Below are positions 35,266 to 44,492 of a DNA stretch of 64,000 nucleotides, one piece after another. The notes beneath the pieces were generated by a model, which worked only from the letters and a program-made list of their open reading frames with translations, was not told the origin of the DNA and did no database searches. Origin of the DNA: JBBQLG01 sp038327655 (GTDB lineage: Bacteria > Bacteroidota > Bacteroidia > Cytophagales > Spirosomataceae); NCBI GenBank assembly GCA_038327655.1, contig JBBQLG010000008.1, positions 1 to 64,000 of the forward strand, written 5' to 3'. Both the position numbers and the translations under genes were made by a program. Each line of letters opens with the position of its first letter. Position 1 is the stretch's first letter.

Positions 35266-36120
35266 CTATTCGTCGGTATGTGGCAAGGCATCGCTGTACA
35301 ATACCGGATTCAACGGGCTTTCGGGAATACTCCCCACGGGATAGCTGCCGAGCCATTTTTCCAGATCAGCCTGCTGATACCGGTTGCGAGGCTGCGTAAT
35401 GCGCTGATCCTGATCCATGTAAATCATCGTCATCACTTTGCGGGGTTGATTCGAGGCATTCGGCCCGGCGCGATGAAACGTCCAGCCCGCGTGGAAACTA
35501 ACTTCATCCAGATCGAACGGGGTGTTGTTGAGCGGGAAATTTTCGCGTTGCAGGGCTTCGGACAGCAGCCGTTCGCTATCGTCGCTGATTTCAATGTCGC
35601 GGCCAATTTCTACGTGCTGACTGCCTTCCGCAAAGGCCAGCGGCCCCATGTCCATCGGCGTTTCCTGCAATGGAATCCAGACCGTAACGGTATTGGGTGA
35701 ACTCAGCGGCCAGTAAAACTGATCGGCGTGCCAGGGTGTAATGCCTCCGGATGGTTCTTTGTACAACGCCTGATCGTGGTACAGCCGCACGCCCGAAACA
35801 CCCATCAACTGGGTAGCAATGCGGGCCAACCGTTTCGAGAACACAAATTCGCGGACGGCCTCGTTTTCGCGCCAGAGGTTCATAATTTGCAGGAACGCCC
35901 GTTCGTAGGTCGTGCGCTCCGCCATCGGCTTGGTGAGCGTGTTGAGCCGGATCACCTGATCGGAAATAATCGGGCCATAGTGGTTCAGCACGGCCGGACT
36001 GAGCACATTTTTGAGTTTGACGTAGCCATTCTGACGGTAAAACGCGATGGCATCGGCGCTGAGGTCGTAGGGCATACCAAGTTCACCCATAAGCGGAATC
36101 GGTGTTGAAGTCGTATTCAT
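35266..36120 (-). CDS. Phytanoyl-CoA dioxygenase (PhyH) family protein
   Basis: 284 residues. The facial triad appears as His-x-Asp in TPWHADQFYW and a distal His in TFHRAGPNAS, with an Arg a few residues later for 2-oxoglutarate. The fold pattern (FYRQNGYVKLKNVL at the start; VWIPLQETPMDMGPL) fits the PhyH family. Substrate unknown; these enzymes hydroxylate diverse small molecules. It stands alone between dsbD and a regulator pair. Confidence 0.8.
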   Translation of the reverse strand: MNTTSTPIPLMGELGMPYDLSADAIAFYRQNGYVKLKNVLSPAVLNHYGPIISDQVIRLNTLTKPMAERTTYERAFLQIMNLWRENEAVREFVFSKRLARIATQLMGVSGVRLYHDQALYKEPSGGITPWHADQFYWPLSSPNTVTVWIPLQETPMDMGPLAFAEGSQHVEIGRDIEISDDSERLLSEALQRENFPLNNTPFDLDEVSFHAGWTFHRAGPNASNQPRKVMTMIYMDQDQRITQPRNRYQQADLEKWLGSYPVGSIPESPLNPVLYSDALPHTDE

Positions 36121-36178
36121 AGCGGGAGTTAGGAAGAGTCAGGCAAATCTACCGTCTAATCCGGTAATCGGCTATGCC

Positions 36179-36379
36179 TTAGTCCGTTTCTTCCAGCGAG
36201 AAAAACTCTTCAACGGGTTTGCCGAACGTCCGGGCCAGTTTCAGGGCCAGTACGGTGGACGGAATGTACCGACCTGTTTCGATGGAATTGATCGTCTGAC
36301 GGCTAACGCCAATGTGTTCGGCCAGTTGGGCCTGAGACATGTCTTTTTCAGCGCGGGCTACTTTAAGGCGATTTTTCAT
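36179..36379 (-). CDS. XRE-type helix-turn-helix regulator
   Basis: 66 residues from ATG 36379. Nearly the whole protein is one HTH_3 domain: MSQAQLAEHIGVSRQTINSI. The start overlaps the upstream membrane protein's stop by four bases (ATGA), which decides the start over a longer open frame to 36421. Likely a DNA-binding regulator controlled by, or controlling, its membrane partner. Confidence 0.85.
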   Translation of the reverse strand: MKNRLKVARAEKDMSQAQLAEHIGVSRQTINSIETGRYIPSTVLALKLARTFGKPVEEFFSLEETD

Positions 36380-36816
36380 GCGATTACCTCCTCCGTGTGG
36401 TCTACCCGTTTCAGCGACCACCGGAACCGGATGATGAAGACCAGTAAAACGGTGAACATGTTATAGATCATTACCGTGAAAAATGCATCGTCGTACATGA
36501 AGATAATGGCGAGGGCCAGCAGGAAATAGTTGATGTAAACGCTCCATTGTAATGATTCTAACCGTAACTGCCGGATCATCTCATCCTCCGATTTTTCGCG
36601 GGCAAAGGCAATAAACAGTAGTCCGAGTATCGCGCCCAGGGCGGCTATCTCATCCGCAAAAGAACCCATGAAATCGCCCAGCGTTACCGGCTGAAACCCC
36701 AGGTTTTTTAGCAGCGAGTTGCCGTGCAGGGTGAACAGCCCCAGCAGGGCCGATGGAATAAATACGAACCAGCCAATCTGCCGGCAGCGATGCGGGAATA
36801 ACCAATCGTTTTTCAT
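36376..36816 (-). CDS. Small membrane protein paired with the HTH regulator
   Basis: 146 residues with about four hydrophobic segments (near 15-30, 55-70, 90-107, 110-128). A charged loop (AREKSEDEMIRQLRLESLQW) sits in the middle. No known domain was recognised. It precedes the regulator in a four-base overlapping operon; small membrane protein plus XRE regulator pairs recur in Bacteroidota, which suggests a signalling unit. Confidence 0.65.
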   Translation of the reverse strand: MKNDWLFPHRCRQIGWFVFIPSALLGLFTLHGNSLLKNLGFQPVTLGDFMGSFADEIAALGAILGLLFIAFAREKSEDEMIRQLRLESLQWSVYINYFLLALAIIFMYDDAFFTVMIYNMFTVLLVFIIRFRWSLKRVDHTEEVIA

Positions 36817-37025
36817 GATAGTAAGTTTGTTTGTCTAAATGTAAAATAAACTTTACAAATAGACAAACGGGGAAGACATATTCGTAGTATATCTTTTTGG
36901 ATTTATTTTGGTGTCGGGTTTGAGATGGCACGGCAGCGGCCGACCGTCGGCTACCCGACCAAACGCCACTATCCTACTCCCCCAAACTCCCGGAAAATCC
37001 TCGCCCACGCTACCATTTTCTCTCC

Positions 37026-37033
37026 TATCTTTG
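37026..37033 (+). promoter_or_regulatory. Candidate -7 box (TATCTTTG) for glyA
   Basis: Exact TAnnTTTG match 27 bases before the ATG at 37060. This also argues that the open frame to 36925 is not translated. Confidence 0.6.
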
Positions 37034-37059
37034 TCGTTGATTTCTACGACTTTACCGAT

Positions 37060-38352
37060 ATGCAAACCGCAACGACTACAACCACCCGCGACACGGCGAT
37101 TTTTGACCTGATCGCCAAAGAACAGCACCGGCAGGAGTCGGGTATCGAACTGATTGCGTCCGAGAATTTTACGTCACCCGCCGTCATGGAAGCGGCTGGC
37201 AGTGTCCTGACCAATAAATACGCCGAAGGACTACCCGGCAAACGTTATTACGGTGGGTGTGAGATCGTTGACCAGGTCGAGCAGATTGCCATCGACCGGG
37301 CGAAAGACCTGTTCGGGGCCACCTGGGCCAACGTACAACCCCACTCCGGTGCGCAGGCCAACACGGCCGTTTTTGTGGCCTGTCTGCACCCCGGCGATAC
37401 CATTCTGGGTTTTGACCTCGCGCACGGCGGGCACCTCACGCACGGGTCGCCGGTAAACATTTCGGGTAAATATTTCCGTCCGACGTTCTACGGCGTAGAG
37501 CAGGAAACGGGCGTAATCGACTACGACAAGGTAGAAGCCAAAGCCATGCTGGAGCGGCCCAAAATGCTGATTTGTGGCGCATCGGCCTATTCGCGTGACT
37601 GGGATTACGTCCGGCTGCGGGCCATTGCCGATCAGGTGGGTGCGTTGCTGCTGGCCGATATTTCGCACCCGTCCGGCCTGATTGCCAAAGGGCTGCTGAA
37701 CGACCCCCTCGAATACTGCCACATCGTTACCACTACTACGCATAAAACCCTGCGGGGACCACGCGGTGGGTTGATTATGATGCGGAATGATTTTGAAAAC
37801 CCGTTTGGCATCAAGACGCAGAAAGGTGAGTTGCGGCTGATGTCTTCGCTGCTGGATTCGGGCGTATTTCCGGGTACGCAGGGTGGTCCGCTGGAACACA
37901 TCATCGCGGCCAAGGCCGTAGCCTTCGGCGAAGCCCTGACCGACGATTTTTACGAATACGCGGTGCAGGTGAAAGCCAATGCCCAGGCGATGGCTAAAGC
38001 GTTTACGGATCGCGGCTACGGCATTATCTCCGGTGGTACGGACAATCACCTGATGCTGATTGACCTGCGTTCGAAAGGCTTAACGGGCAAATTAGCCGAG
38101 AACACGCTGATTAAAGCTGACATCACGATCAACAAGAACATGGTGCCGTTCGACGACAAATCGCCGATGGTTACGTCGGGCATGCGCGTGGGTACACCGG
38201 CCATGACGACGCGCGGTTTGAAAGAATCGGACATGGAACAGATTGTCGTATATATCGACGAGGTTCTGATGAACCACGACAACGACGCCAAAATCCAGAC
38301 CGTAAAAGAGGAAATCAACGCCTGGATGAAAGCATTCCCGTTATACGCATAA
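37060..38352 (+). CDS. glyA: Serine hydroxymethyltransferase
   Basis: 430 residues from ATG 37060, which fits the family length and the promoter box. Motifs: GIELIASENFTSPAVMEAAG, GLPGKRYYGG and NVQPHSGAQAN, with the pyridoxal-phosphate lysine at about K229 in TTHKTLRGPRGG. The cytosolic enzyme converts serine and tetrahydrofolate to glycine and methylene-tetrahydrofolate, supplying one-carbon units. The run of Thr codons near the start (TATTTTTRD) is the only oddity. Confidence 0.95.
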   Translation: MQTATTTTTRDTAIFDLIAKEQHRQESGIELIASENFTSPAVMEAAGSVLTNKYAEGLPGKRYYGGCEIVDQVEQIAIDRAKDLFGATWANVQPHSGAQANTAVFVACLHPGDTILGFDLAHGGHLTHGSPVNISGKYFRPTFYGVEQETGVIDYDKVEAKAMLERPKMLICGASAYSRDWDYVRLRAIADQVGALLLADISHPSGLIAKGLLNDPLEYCHIVTTTTHKTLRGPRGGLIMMRNDFENPFGIKTQKGELRLMSSLLDSGVFPGTQGGPLEHIIAAKAVAFGEALTDDFYEYAVQVKANAQAMAKAFTDRGYGIISGGTDNHLMLIDLRSKGLTGKLAENTLIKADITINKNMVPFDDKSPMVTSGMRVGTPAMTTRGLKESDMEQIVVYIDEVLMNHDNDAKIQTVKEEINAWMKAFPLYA

Positions 38353-38365
38353 TTTAATTGCGATG

Positions 38366-38440
38366 GAGCGAATGAGTGACTGGGTTAATACATAGTATCG
38401 GACATTCACTCAATCACTCATTCGCTTATTCACTCATTCG
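38366..38440. repeat. Low-complexity inverted repeat (GAATGAGTGA type)
   Basis: A 13-bp perfect inverted repeat (38367-38379 with 38414-38426) is embedded in repeats of (T)CACTCATTCG. It fills the glyA-tatC gap. The same word family occurs at 21270-21346 and 59004-59081. Confidence 0.6.
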
Positions 38441-38444
38441 AAAG

Positions 38445-39314
38445 ATGGCTTTAGATCAGGAATTCGAGGAACAGGAAATAGAAAGTCCTCAGGAAGAGGG
38501 CACGGAGATGACGTTCATCGAGCACCTCGAGGAGTTGCGGTGGCACGTTATCCGGGCAGTGGGGGCAATATTCGTGTTCGCCATCATTGCATTTGTCTAT
38601 ATTCAGGACATCTTCAAGTACATCATTTTAGGTCCGAAAAGTCCTGATTTCTGGACGTACCGGATGCTGTGCAAGTTGTCTGACTATACGGGCTACGCCG
38701 ATTTGTGCGTCAAAAAGTTAGACTTTACCTTGCAGGCCCTCGGCGTATCGGATCAGTTCACGATGGCCCTGACGTCATCGGTTATTATCGGGCTTTGCTT
38801 TGCCTTTCCGTACGCATTCTGGGAGTTGTGGCGGTTTATCAAGCCGGGTTTGAAAGTCATAGAGCGGAAAGCTGCCCGTGGTGCGGTGTTTTACGTGTCG
38901 CTGCTGTTTTTGATGGGCCTGTTTTTTGGTTACTACATCGTTTCGCCCTTAGCGATCAACTTCTTAGCCAATTACCAACTGACGCCCGAAATCAAGAATC
39001 AGTTTGACCTGACCTCGTACATCGGCATTATCGTTACGCTGTCGCTTGGTTGCGCGTTGATGTTTCAGATGCCGATTGTGGCCTTCGTACTGTCCAAAGT
39101 GGGTATTCTGACGCCGGGTTTCCTGCGCGAGTACCGCAAACACGCCTGGATCGTGATTCTGATTGTAGCTGGTGTTATTACCCCATCACCTGATATTTAT
39201 AGCCAGGTTCTGGTCGCCATGCCACTGGCGATGCTTTACGAAGTGAGTATCTTAGTTTCCGGCTCCATTCAGCGGGAGCGGCTTAAGGCCGAACGGGAGT
39301 TTATGAGCGAGTAA
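38445..39314 (+). CDS. tatC: Twin-arginine translocase subunit TatC
   Basis: 289 residues from ATG 38445; the frame is open to 38376 but that stretch is the intergenic repeat. After an acidic N-terminus, MTFIEHLEELRWHVIRA is the classic TatC opening. Six hydrophobic segments follow, with FYVSLLFLMGLFFGYYIVSP and the PxPD-like ITPSPDIYSQ block. It is the signal-recognition core of the Tat export system for folded proteins. The DUF1501 protein at 57765 has a twin-arginine signal and is a possible client. Confidence 0.92.
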   Translation: MALDQEFEEQEIESPQEEGTEMTFIEHLEELRWHVIRAVGAIFVFAIIAFVYIQDIFKYIILGPKSPDFWTYRMLCKLSDYTGYADLCVKKLDFTLQALGVSDQFTMALTSSVIIGLCFAFPYAFWELWRFIKPGLKVIERKAARGAVFYVSLLFLMGLFFGYYIVSPLAINFLANYQLTPEIKNQFDLTSYIGIIVTLSLGCALMFQMPIVAFVLSKVGILTPGFLREYRKHAWIVILIVAGVITPSPDIYSQVLVAMPLAMLYEVSILVSGSIQRERLKAEREFMSE

Positions 39315-39351
39315 ATACATATGCGTTAGTTAGCAGTCATTCTGTTCGCCA

Positions 39352-39389
39352 CAAAAAAACCGGATCACCGCGATGATCCGGTTTTTTTG
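39352..39389. terminator. Bidirectional terminator
   Basis: An 8-bp GC-containing stem flanked by A7 and T7, which pair too, with a six-base loop. Lies between the convergent stops of tatC (39314) and the DUF4349 gene (39401). Confidence 0.9.
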
Positions 39390-39400
39390 TGACCAATCCG

Positions 39401-40243
39401 TCACACTTTTGCCCTCCGGCTGCGTAGCCACCGCGTAACGACCCAGCCCAGACCACCCAGCACCGCCAGCAACGGCAGCAGGTAAGCCAGACCCAGAAAA
39501 AAGCCGCCAATAAGACCAAAACCGCCTTTCAGGTTTAACCACAGCCGGGCAACAAACGGCGATTCGGGGGCTGAGGTAGCGTCGGTGTCCTGATAAAAGG
39601 TCAGGTTAATGGTGCTCATGGCTACGTCGCCTTTTAACTCCCGCAACTCGGCTTCCTGAACTTCGACTTCCTCCCGAATCGCCCGGAGTTGTTCATCTAC
39701 TTCCAGCACCTCTTTCACAGAACGGGCCTGTTTTAGCAGTTGAATATATCGCTCTTCGGTCGCTTTTTGGCTGCGAATGCGGGCTTCGGTATCCACAAAT
39801 CGTTTCGTCACGTCTTCGGCACTGATGGTTTTAGACGTAGTATAGACCGATTCGTGCAGCAGGGTATCTACAAATTTGTCCAAACGGGCGGCTGGCACCC
39901 GAATTGTCATCTGACTCCTCAGTACGTCGTTTGCCCGCGATTCCTGCTCTTCACGAATCAGTCCGCCAAACGTTCCGACTAAGGCTGTGATGCGCCTGGC
40001 CGATGCCCGAAAATCCGTGACCTTGAATTCGATGGTGGCATTACGGATGATTTTTCGTCCTGTTGCAGGTGGTACGGGTGGGGCCGATAATGGTTTGGGG
40101 GCGGTCTCCGGAGCTGCTGCATCGGCCTGCAAAGACTGTCTGGCTTCCTGGACAGGAACAGAAGTTGTATCGGTCGGTTCTGATTTGGGCGAAGAGCAGG
40201 CACCCGCCAGCAGCAGGCCAATGAGCAACAGGGTGTATTTCAT
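39401..40243 (-). CDS. DUF4349 lipoprotein with C-terminal membrane helix
   Basis: 280 residues from ATG 40243, giving a lipoprotein signal (LLLAGAC). A Ser/Thr/Pro linker leads to the DUF4349 core (IIRNATIEFKVTDFRASARR), a coiled coil (about 140-190: SVKEVLEVDEQLRAIREEVE) and a C-terminal hydrophobic segment followed by an Arg-rich end. Two anchors are unusual but common in this family. Function unknown. Confidence 0.8.
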   Translation of the reverse strand: MKYTLLLIGLLLAGACSSPKSEPTDTTSVPVQEARQSLQADAAAPETAPKPLSAPPVPPATGRKIIRNATIEFKVTDFRASARRITALVGTFGGLIREEQESRANDVLRSQMTIRVPAARLDKFVDTLLHESVYTTSKTISAEDVTKRFVDTEARIRSQKATEERYIQLLKQARSVKEVLEVDEQLRAIREEVEVQEAELRELKGDVAMSTINLTFYQDTDATSAPESPFVARLWLNLKGGFGLIGGFFLGLAYLLPLLAVLGGLGWVVTRWLRSRRAKV

Positions 40244-40294
40244 GGATGATCGGTTTAGTCGTGGATGCATGCAGGCCGGGTTTTCCATAACGAT

Positions 40295-41752
40295 TTATTG
40301 ACTATTCCGAATGATGGTGACGTAAAACCGGATCATGTTCTGGTAATCGACGGTGCTGATGCGTTCATTGGTGCCGTGCATCCGCTTCATGTCTTCGTCG
40401 TTCATGTGGTTCGGGGCAAACCGGTACACGTTCCGGCACAGGCGCTGGTAATGACGCGAGTCGGTGCCGCCCAGTACGAGGTAAGGCGAAACAATAGCGT
40501 CGGGAAAAATGCTGCGAATGGTGCGGTTCAGGAGCGTAAACGACGGCGATTCGGTGTCGGACAGGGGCGAGGGGTTGGCCTGGTTCGAGAGGGGCCGAAT
40601 CTGAATCCGGTCGTTGGCAATGGCCTCCCGGACGTGGTCGGTGACGGTTTGGACGGTTTCGCCGGGCAGAATGCGGAAATTGATCGTTGCCGACGCGTCA
40701 ATCGGCAGCACATTGTCTTTTACCCCGGCCTGAAAAATGGTCGGCGCAATGGTCGTGTGCAGGATGGCCGCGCTCGAATTGGACTGGCTCATGATCCGTT
40801 CGATCAGGGGTGCAAACAGCCAGGTATTAGCAAAGATCAGTTTCTGGCCGAACCCCATTTCGGGACCGATGTAGCTGAAAAGCTGCTTTGCTCCGGCATC
40901 CAGGTGCGAGGCAAACGGTGCTTTTTCCAGGTTGCTGATGGCTTCGGCCAGCATACCGATGCTGGTTTGTTTGGGTGGCATCGACGAGTGCCCGCCATCG
41001 GATACGGCAGTCAGTTGCAGACTCACGTAGCCTTTTTCGCCGATACCGACCAGCGCGATGGGACGTGTCAGGCCCGATACGCCGTCGGTTTTCACCGTGC
41101 CGCCTTCGTCCATCACGTATTCCAGTTCGATTTTGCGCTGAGCGATTCGTTCGGCAATGGCCCGCCCGCCCCGAATACCGAGCGTTTCTTCGTCCTGCCC
41201 GAAAGCCAGCAATAGGGTCCGGTTGGGCTGAAACCCGGATTTTAGCAGTGTTTCGGTCGCTTCGAGTACGCCCATTACCGTGCTTTTATCGTCGAGGGTG
41301 CCGCGTCCATACACGTAGCCGCCTTCGACTAATCCGGCAAACGGCGGGCGTTTCCACATCCGCTGCGTACCTTGAATAACCGGCACTACGTCGTAATGGC
41401 CCATCAGCAGCATTGGTTTCAGGGCCGGATTTTTACCTTTCAATTCGTACAGCAAGCCGTAATTATTGACCTTCTCCAGTGTCATCCGGCTGTGAACGAG
41501 CGGGTAATTCTGTTCGATAAACGTCAGGAATTTATCAAACTGTGTGGTGTCCGTCAGCGTGTAGTCGGTGAAGGAGACGGTGCGGTACCGGATGGCTTCG
41601 GCGAGCCGGGCCACCGCCGAATCGGATACCGCAACGGCCGGGGCGGCTGGCACGTCGCTCAACTGCCGGGATGTGAACCGGAGGGTATTGACGAGTAGAA
41701 CAACAAGTAGCAGAACGAGCAAGAGGAGCGCAATGCGCAGGAAACGTTTCAT
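40295..41752 (-). CDS. M20 family metallopeptidase, carboxypeptidase S / PM20D1-like
   Basis: 485 residues. An N-terminal membrane anchor (ALLLLVLLLVVLLVNTL) is followed by an M20 catalytic domain: GHYDVVPV (first metal His/Asp), YGRGTLDDKS (bridging Asp) and GQDEETLG (catalytic Glu and metal Glu), with the last metal His in FAPNHMNDE. The dimerisation domain lies between. The pattern resembles yeast carboxypeptidase S and mammalian PM20D1, which hydrolyse N-acyl or peptide amides. Physiological substrate unknown; membrane-anchored. Confidence 0.85.
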   Translation of the reverse strand: MKRFLRIALLLLVLLLVVLLVNTLRFTSRQLSDVPAAPAVAVSDSAVARLAEAIRYRTVSFTDYTLTDTTQFDKFLTFIEQNYPLVHSRMTLEKVNNYGLLYELKGKNPALKPMLLMGHYDVVPVIQGTQRMWKRPPFAGLVEGGYVYGRGTLDDKSTVMGVLEATETLLKSGFQPNRTLLLAFGQDEETLGIRGGRAIAERIAQRKIELEYVMDEGGTVKTDGVSGLTRPIALVGIGEKGYVSLQLTAVSDGGHSSMPPKQTSIGMLAEAISNLEKAPFASHLDAGAKQLFSYIGPEMGFGQKLIFANTWLFAPLIERIMSQSNSSAAILHTTIAPTIFQAGVKDNVLPIDASATINFRILPGETVQTVTDHVREAIANDRIQIRPLSNQANPSPLSDTESPSFTLLNRTIRSIFPDAIVSPYLVLGGTDSRHYQRLCRNVYRFAPNHMNDEDMKRMHGTNERISTVDYQNMIRFYVTIIRNSQ

Positions 41753-41796
41753 GTAGGATACGATGAGGGGCGGTGTCCTGCAAAGAAAGCCAAAAA

Positions 41797-43149
41797 TCAG
41801 ATCATGCCCCGCGCTTTCAATTCCAGGTACTTGTTTACCGTATCGGCGGTCAAGTTTTGGGGGGGCGTCAGGATACTCTGGATGCCGTACTGCTGCAACT
41901 CCCTGACAATCTGTTTCTTTTCGTACACGAACTTCTCGGCAATGGTCTTGCGGTAAACGGCTTCGGTGTCGGCTGCGGGCTGGTTCAACAGGGTCTGTAA
42001 CTCCGTGTTTTCAAAGAAGATGACCAATAGCAAATGATCTTTGGCCAACCGGCGGAGGTAAGGCAATTGCCGACGCAGGGCATTGACCGTCTCGAAATTC
42101 GTGAACAGCAGCAATAGGCTCCGTTGCCGGATGTGCGTTCTCACGCTGGCATACAGGCTCTCGTAATCGGTTTCGAGAAAGCGGGTGCGCTGCCGGTACA
42201 GCAGTTCCAGAATGCGGAGCAGATGCCCGGCCCGGCGTTCGGCGGGTAAGAGTTGGCCAACGTGGTCGGAGAAAGTCAGGATACCGGCGCGGTCCTGTTT
42301 CAGCAGGGCAATGTTGCTCAGCACTAATGACGCATTGATAGCATAATCGAGCAGCGTTAGCCCCTCAAACGGCGATTTCATCACCCGCCCTTTATCGATC
42401 AGGCAATACACCGCCTGCGATTTTTCGTCCTGGAACGCGTTCACCATAAAGGCCGTGCTGGTACCGGTGGAGGTACGCCGGGCGGTGGCTTTCCAGTTGA
42501 TGGTTCGCACATCGTCGCCCTGGTTGTAGGCCCGGACCTGCTCGAATTCCATGCTGTTGCCCAGCCGCCGGATTTTCTTGATGCCCATCTCGGTCAGGCG
42601 GTTCGAGATGGCTAAGAGTTCGTACTGCCGCATTTGCAGGAACGACGGATACACGGCCACGGTACGCGCCGACTCGAACTGAAAACGCCGTTTGAATAGT
42701 TGCAACGGTGTCATTACGAACACGTTGACGGCTCCGAAGGTGTACTCCCCCCGGCGCGTGGGTCGAAGCTGGTAGCGGATGGCCTGGGTTTCGCGCGGCT
42801 TCAGCGTTGCCCGAAATAGAATGTCGCGTCGTTGGAACTGCACCGGAATTTCGTCGATGACTTCTACTCGCGTCTGAAACTGGTAGCGGTTTTCGAGAAA
42901 AATCGTCAGCGGATTGTCGTCGCCGTTGGAGAGTCGGTCGGGTACGTCGCGCCGGGCAAAAAAGGCCGTTTGCGGACTGCCGAAGAGCGCGACACCATCG
43001 GCCAGCAGCAGCGCACCAAATACCAGCAGCGCCAGTTGAACTACCGGTAACAGCACCGGTACGGCATAAGCCAGCACAAACGCCAGCACCAGTCCGATGA
43101 GTACCAGCCAGACGCGAACGGAGAAATACAGGGCACGAAATGGGTTCAT
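41797..43149 (-). CDS. DUF58 domain protein
   Basis: 450 residues with two hydrophobic segments at the N-terminus (about 10-50). The DUF58 signature NSMEFEQVRAYNQGDDVR followed by INWKATAR is present near 200-225, within a von Willebrand A-like domain (YCLIDKGRVM). DUF58 proteins are encoded with MoxR ATPases and are thought to work with them in assembling or activating envelope or metal enzymes. Here four extra genes separate it from moxR. The upstream nuclease gene overlaps its start by four bases. Confidence 0.85.
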   Translation of the reverse strand: MNPFRALYFSVRVWLVLIGLVLAFVLAYAVPVLLPVVQLALLVFGALLLADGVALFGSPQTAFFARRDVPDRLSNGDDNPLTIFLENRYQFQTRVEVIDEIPVQFQRRDILFRATLKPRETQAIRYQLRPTRRGEYTFGAVNVFVMTPLQLFKRRFQFESARTVAVYPSFLQMRQYELLAISNRLTEMGIKKIRRLGNSMEFEQVRAYNQGDDVRTINWKATARRTSTGTSTAFMVNAFQDEKSQAVYCLIDKGRVMKSPFEGLTLLDYAINASLVLSNIALLKQDRAGILTFSDHVGQLLPAERRAGHLLRILELLYRQRTRFLETDYESLYASVRTHIRQRSLLLLFTNFETVNALRRQLPYLRRLAKDHLLLVIFFENTELQTLLNQPAADTEAVYRKTIAEKFVYEKKQIVRELQQYGIQSILTPPQNLTADTVNKYLELKARGMI

Positions 43150-44162
43150 GGCGTTTGGAGGGCTTGCTCAATCAGAAATGTTTCCCGTTCCAGTTCGGCT
43201 TTCAATTCAGCTTCGGTCGGCAGGAATAATTTGTATTGTGAGGCAAACAGGTGTTCGCTGTCTTTCATAACCGAATACTTCACCACCGTTTCGTCCTTTT
43301 CACTGCACAGCACTAAGCCAACCGTTGGATTATCGCCGGGTTGCTTCCGCAGGTCTTCGTACATTCTGACGTACATGTCCATCTGCCCGATGTCCTGGTG
43401 CGTGAGTTTGCCCACTTTAAGGTCGATCAGCACAAAGCATTTGAGGATGTAATTGTAAAAAACGAGGTCTATGTAGAAGTGGCTCGTCTCGGTATCGATC
43501 CGCTGTTGTCGAGCCACAAACGCGAAACCTTTGCCCAACTCAAGCATAAATTTCTGGAGATTATCCAGCAGGGCCTGTTCAAGGTCTTTCTCCTGAAGGT
43601 GCGGCCCGACTGCCAGATTCAGAAAATCCAGTATGTAAGGGTCTTTCATGATGTCTTTGGGCTGAAGCTGCAACGGAGCCATTTTCTGCCGGGCTTCGGC
43701 TTCAACAGCGGGTCGATTGGCTTCGCGGGTAGCCAGTAACCGGTCGTAGTACAGCGTACCAATTTGGCGGTCCAGTGCCCGGCTACTCCAGTTTTGCCCG
43801 GCCGCTTCGTTCATATACCACAGGCGGGCTTTCTCGTTAGTCACCTTCGATAAAAGCCGGTAATGCGTCCAGCTCAATTCGGGACGCACTGCGTCCCGAA
43901 TTGGAAACATGAGGTAAAACTGCCGGATTCGGCGCATTTCCCGCTCATCGAACCCTTTGCCGAAGTCGGCACTCAGTTTCTCGGACAGGTATTTGAGCAG
44001 TCCGGTGCCATACTCGGCCCGGTGCTGACCCTGCTGTTCTTCGTCGATGATGGTACGGCCAATTTGCCAGTAGGCTTCGACCATTGCACTGTTCACGGCC
44101 CGGTAGGCGTTGCTGCGGGCGGTATCGAGAATGGATTTGACGGAATTGTAGAGCGTGTTCAT
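43146..44162 (-). CDS. PDDEXK nuclease of the DUF1016/YhcG family
   Basis: 338 residues from ATG 44162. N-terminal DUF1016 helical domain (ARSNAYRAVNSAMVEAYWQIGRTI) and C-terminal nuclease domain: FYIDLVFYN (active-site Asp) and FVLIDLKVGKLTHQDIGQMDMY (Asp-Leu-Lys, then Gln). YhcG-type proteins are PD-(D/E)XK nucleases found near restriction loci and mobile DNA, and bacterial members have been linked to DNA repair or defence. It overlaps the DUF58 gene by four bases, so it is translated in the same run as housekeeping envelope genes, an unusual place. Confidence 0.85.
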   Translation of the reverse strand: MNTLYNSVKSILDTARSNAYRAVNSAMVEAYWQIGRTIIDEEQQGQHRAEYGTGLLKYLSEKLSADFGKGFDEREMRRIRQFYLMFPIRDAVRPELSWTHYRLLSKVTNEKARLWYMNEAAGQNWSSRALDRQIGTLYYDRLLATREANRPAVEAEARQKMAPLQLQPKDIMKDPYILDFLNLAVGPHLQEKDLEQALLDNLQKFMLELGKGFAFVARQQRIDTETSHFYIDLVFYNYILKCFVLIDLKVGKLTHQDIGQMDMYVRMYEDLRKQPGDNPTVGLVLCSEKDETVVKYSVMKDSEHLFASQYKLFLPTEAELKAELERETFLIEQALQTP

Positions 44163-44232
44163 GGTGGGAGGTGGGGTTATTTCAGTACGGTTAATGTTTT
44201 GTTCCGAATGTACCGGACAAAAAGGTGCCAGG

Positions 44233-44460
44233 CTATGCCACCCGTTGTTTCCGGCCGATGGCATAGTATAAAATGGCCCCGGCTACATTCAGGAAGAGGA
44301 CAATCAGCACCCAGATCAGTTTATTGTTCGGGTCCTCAAACTGGCTACGCAGGATGTCGACTAAGGCAATGACAGGAAGTACGAGGAGGGACAAGAAGAG
44401 CAATGCGGCCAGCAGGATCAAAATCAACTCATAGCCACCCAAACCCATGAAAACGAGCAT
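44233..44460 (-). CDS. PLDc_N domain small membrane protein
   Basis: 75 residues, two hydrophobic segments, with the PLDc_N pattern (ALVDILRSQFEDPNNKLIWV then AILYYAIGR). Such proteins resemble the N-terminal anchor of phospholipase D-type proteins and occur as stand-alone membrane peptides of unknown role. The start could be ATG 44448 instead. A long version of the neighbouring nuclease frame overlaps it but is not expected to be translated. Confidence 0.75.
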   Translation of the reverse strand: MLVFMGLGGYELILILLAALLFLSLLVLPVIALVDILRSQFEDPNNKLIWVLIVLFLNVAGAILYYAIGRKQRVA

Positions 44461-44492
44461 ATAGTCTGTGATTTTAGTGTGTCGGATAAGAT

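Noticed and set aside
37231..38049. 272-residue open frame on the minus strand
   Set aside because: Antisense shadow of glyA.
39330..39542. Small minus-strand open frame at the end of the DUF4349 gene
   Set aside because: It overlaps the terminator and the DUF4349 coding end in another frame; no independent support.
40265..41215. 316-residue open frame on the plus strand
   Set aside because: Antisense to the M20 peptidase, whose metal-binding motifs are intact.
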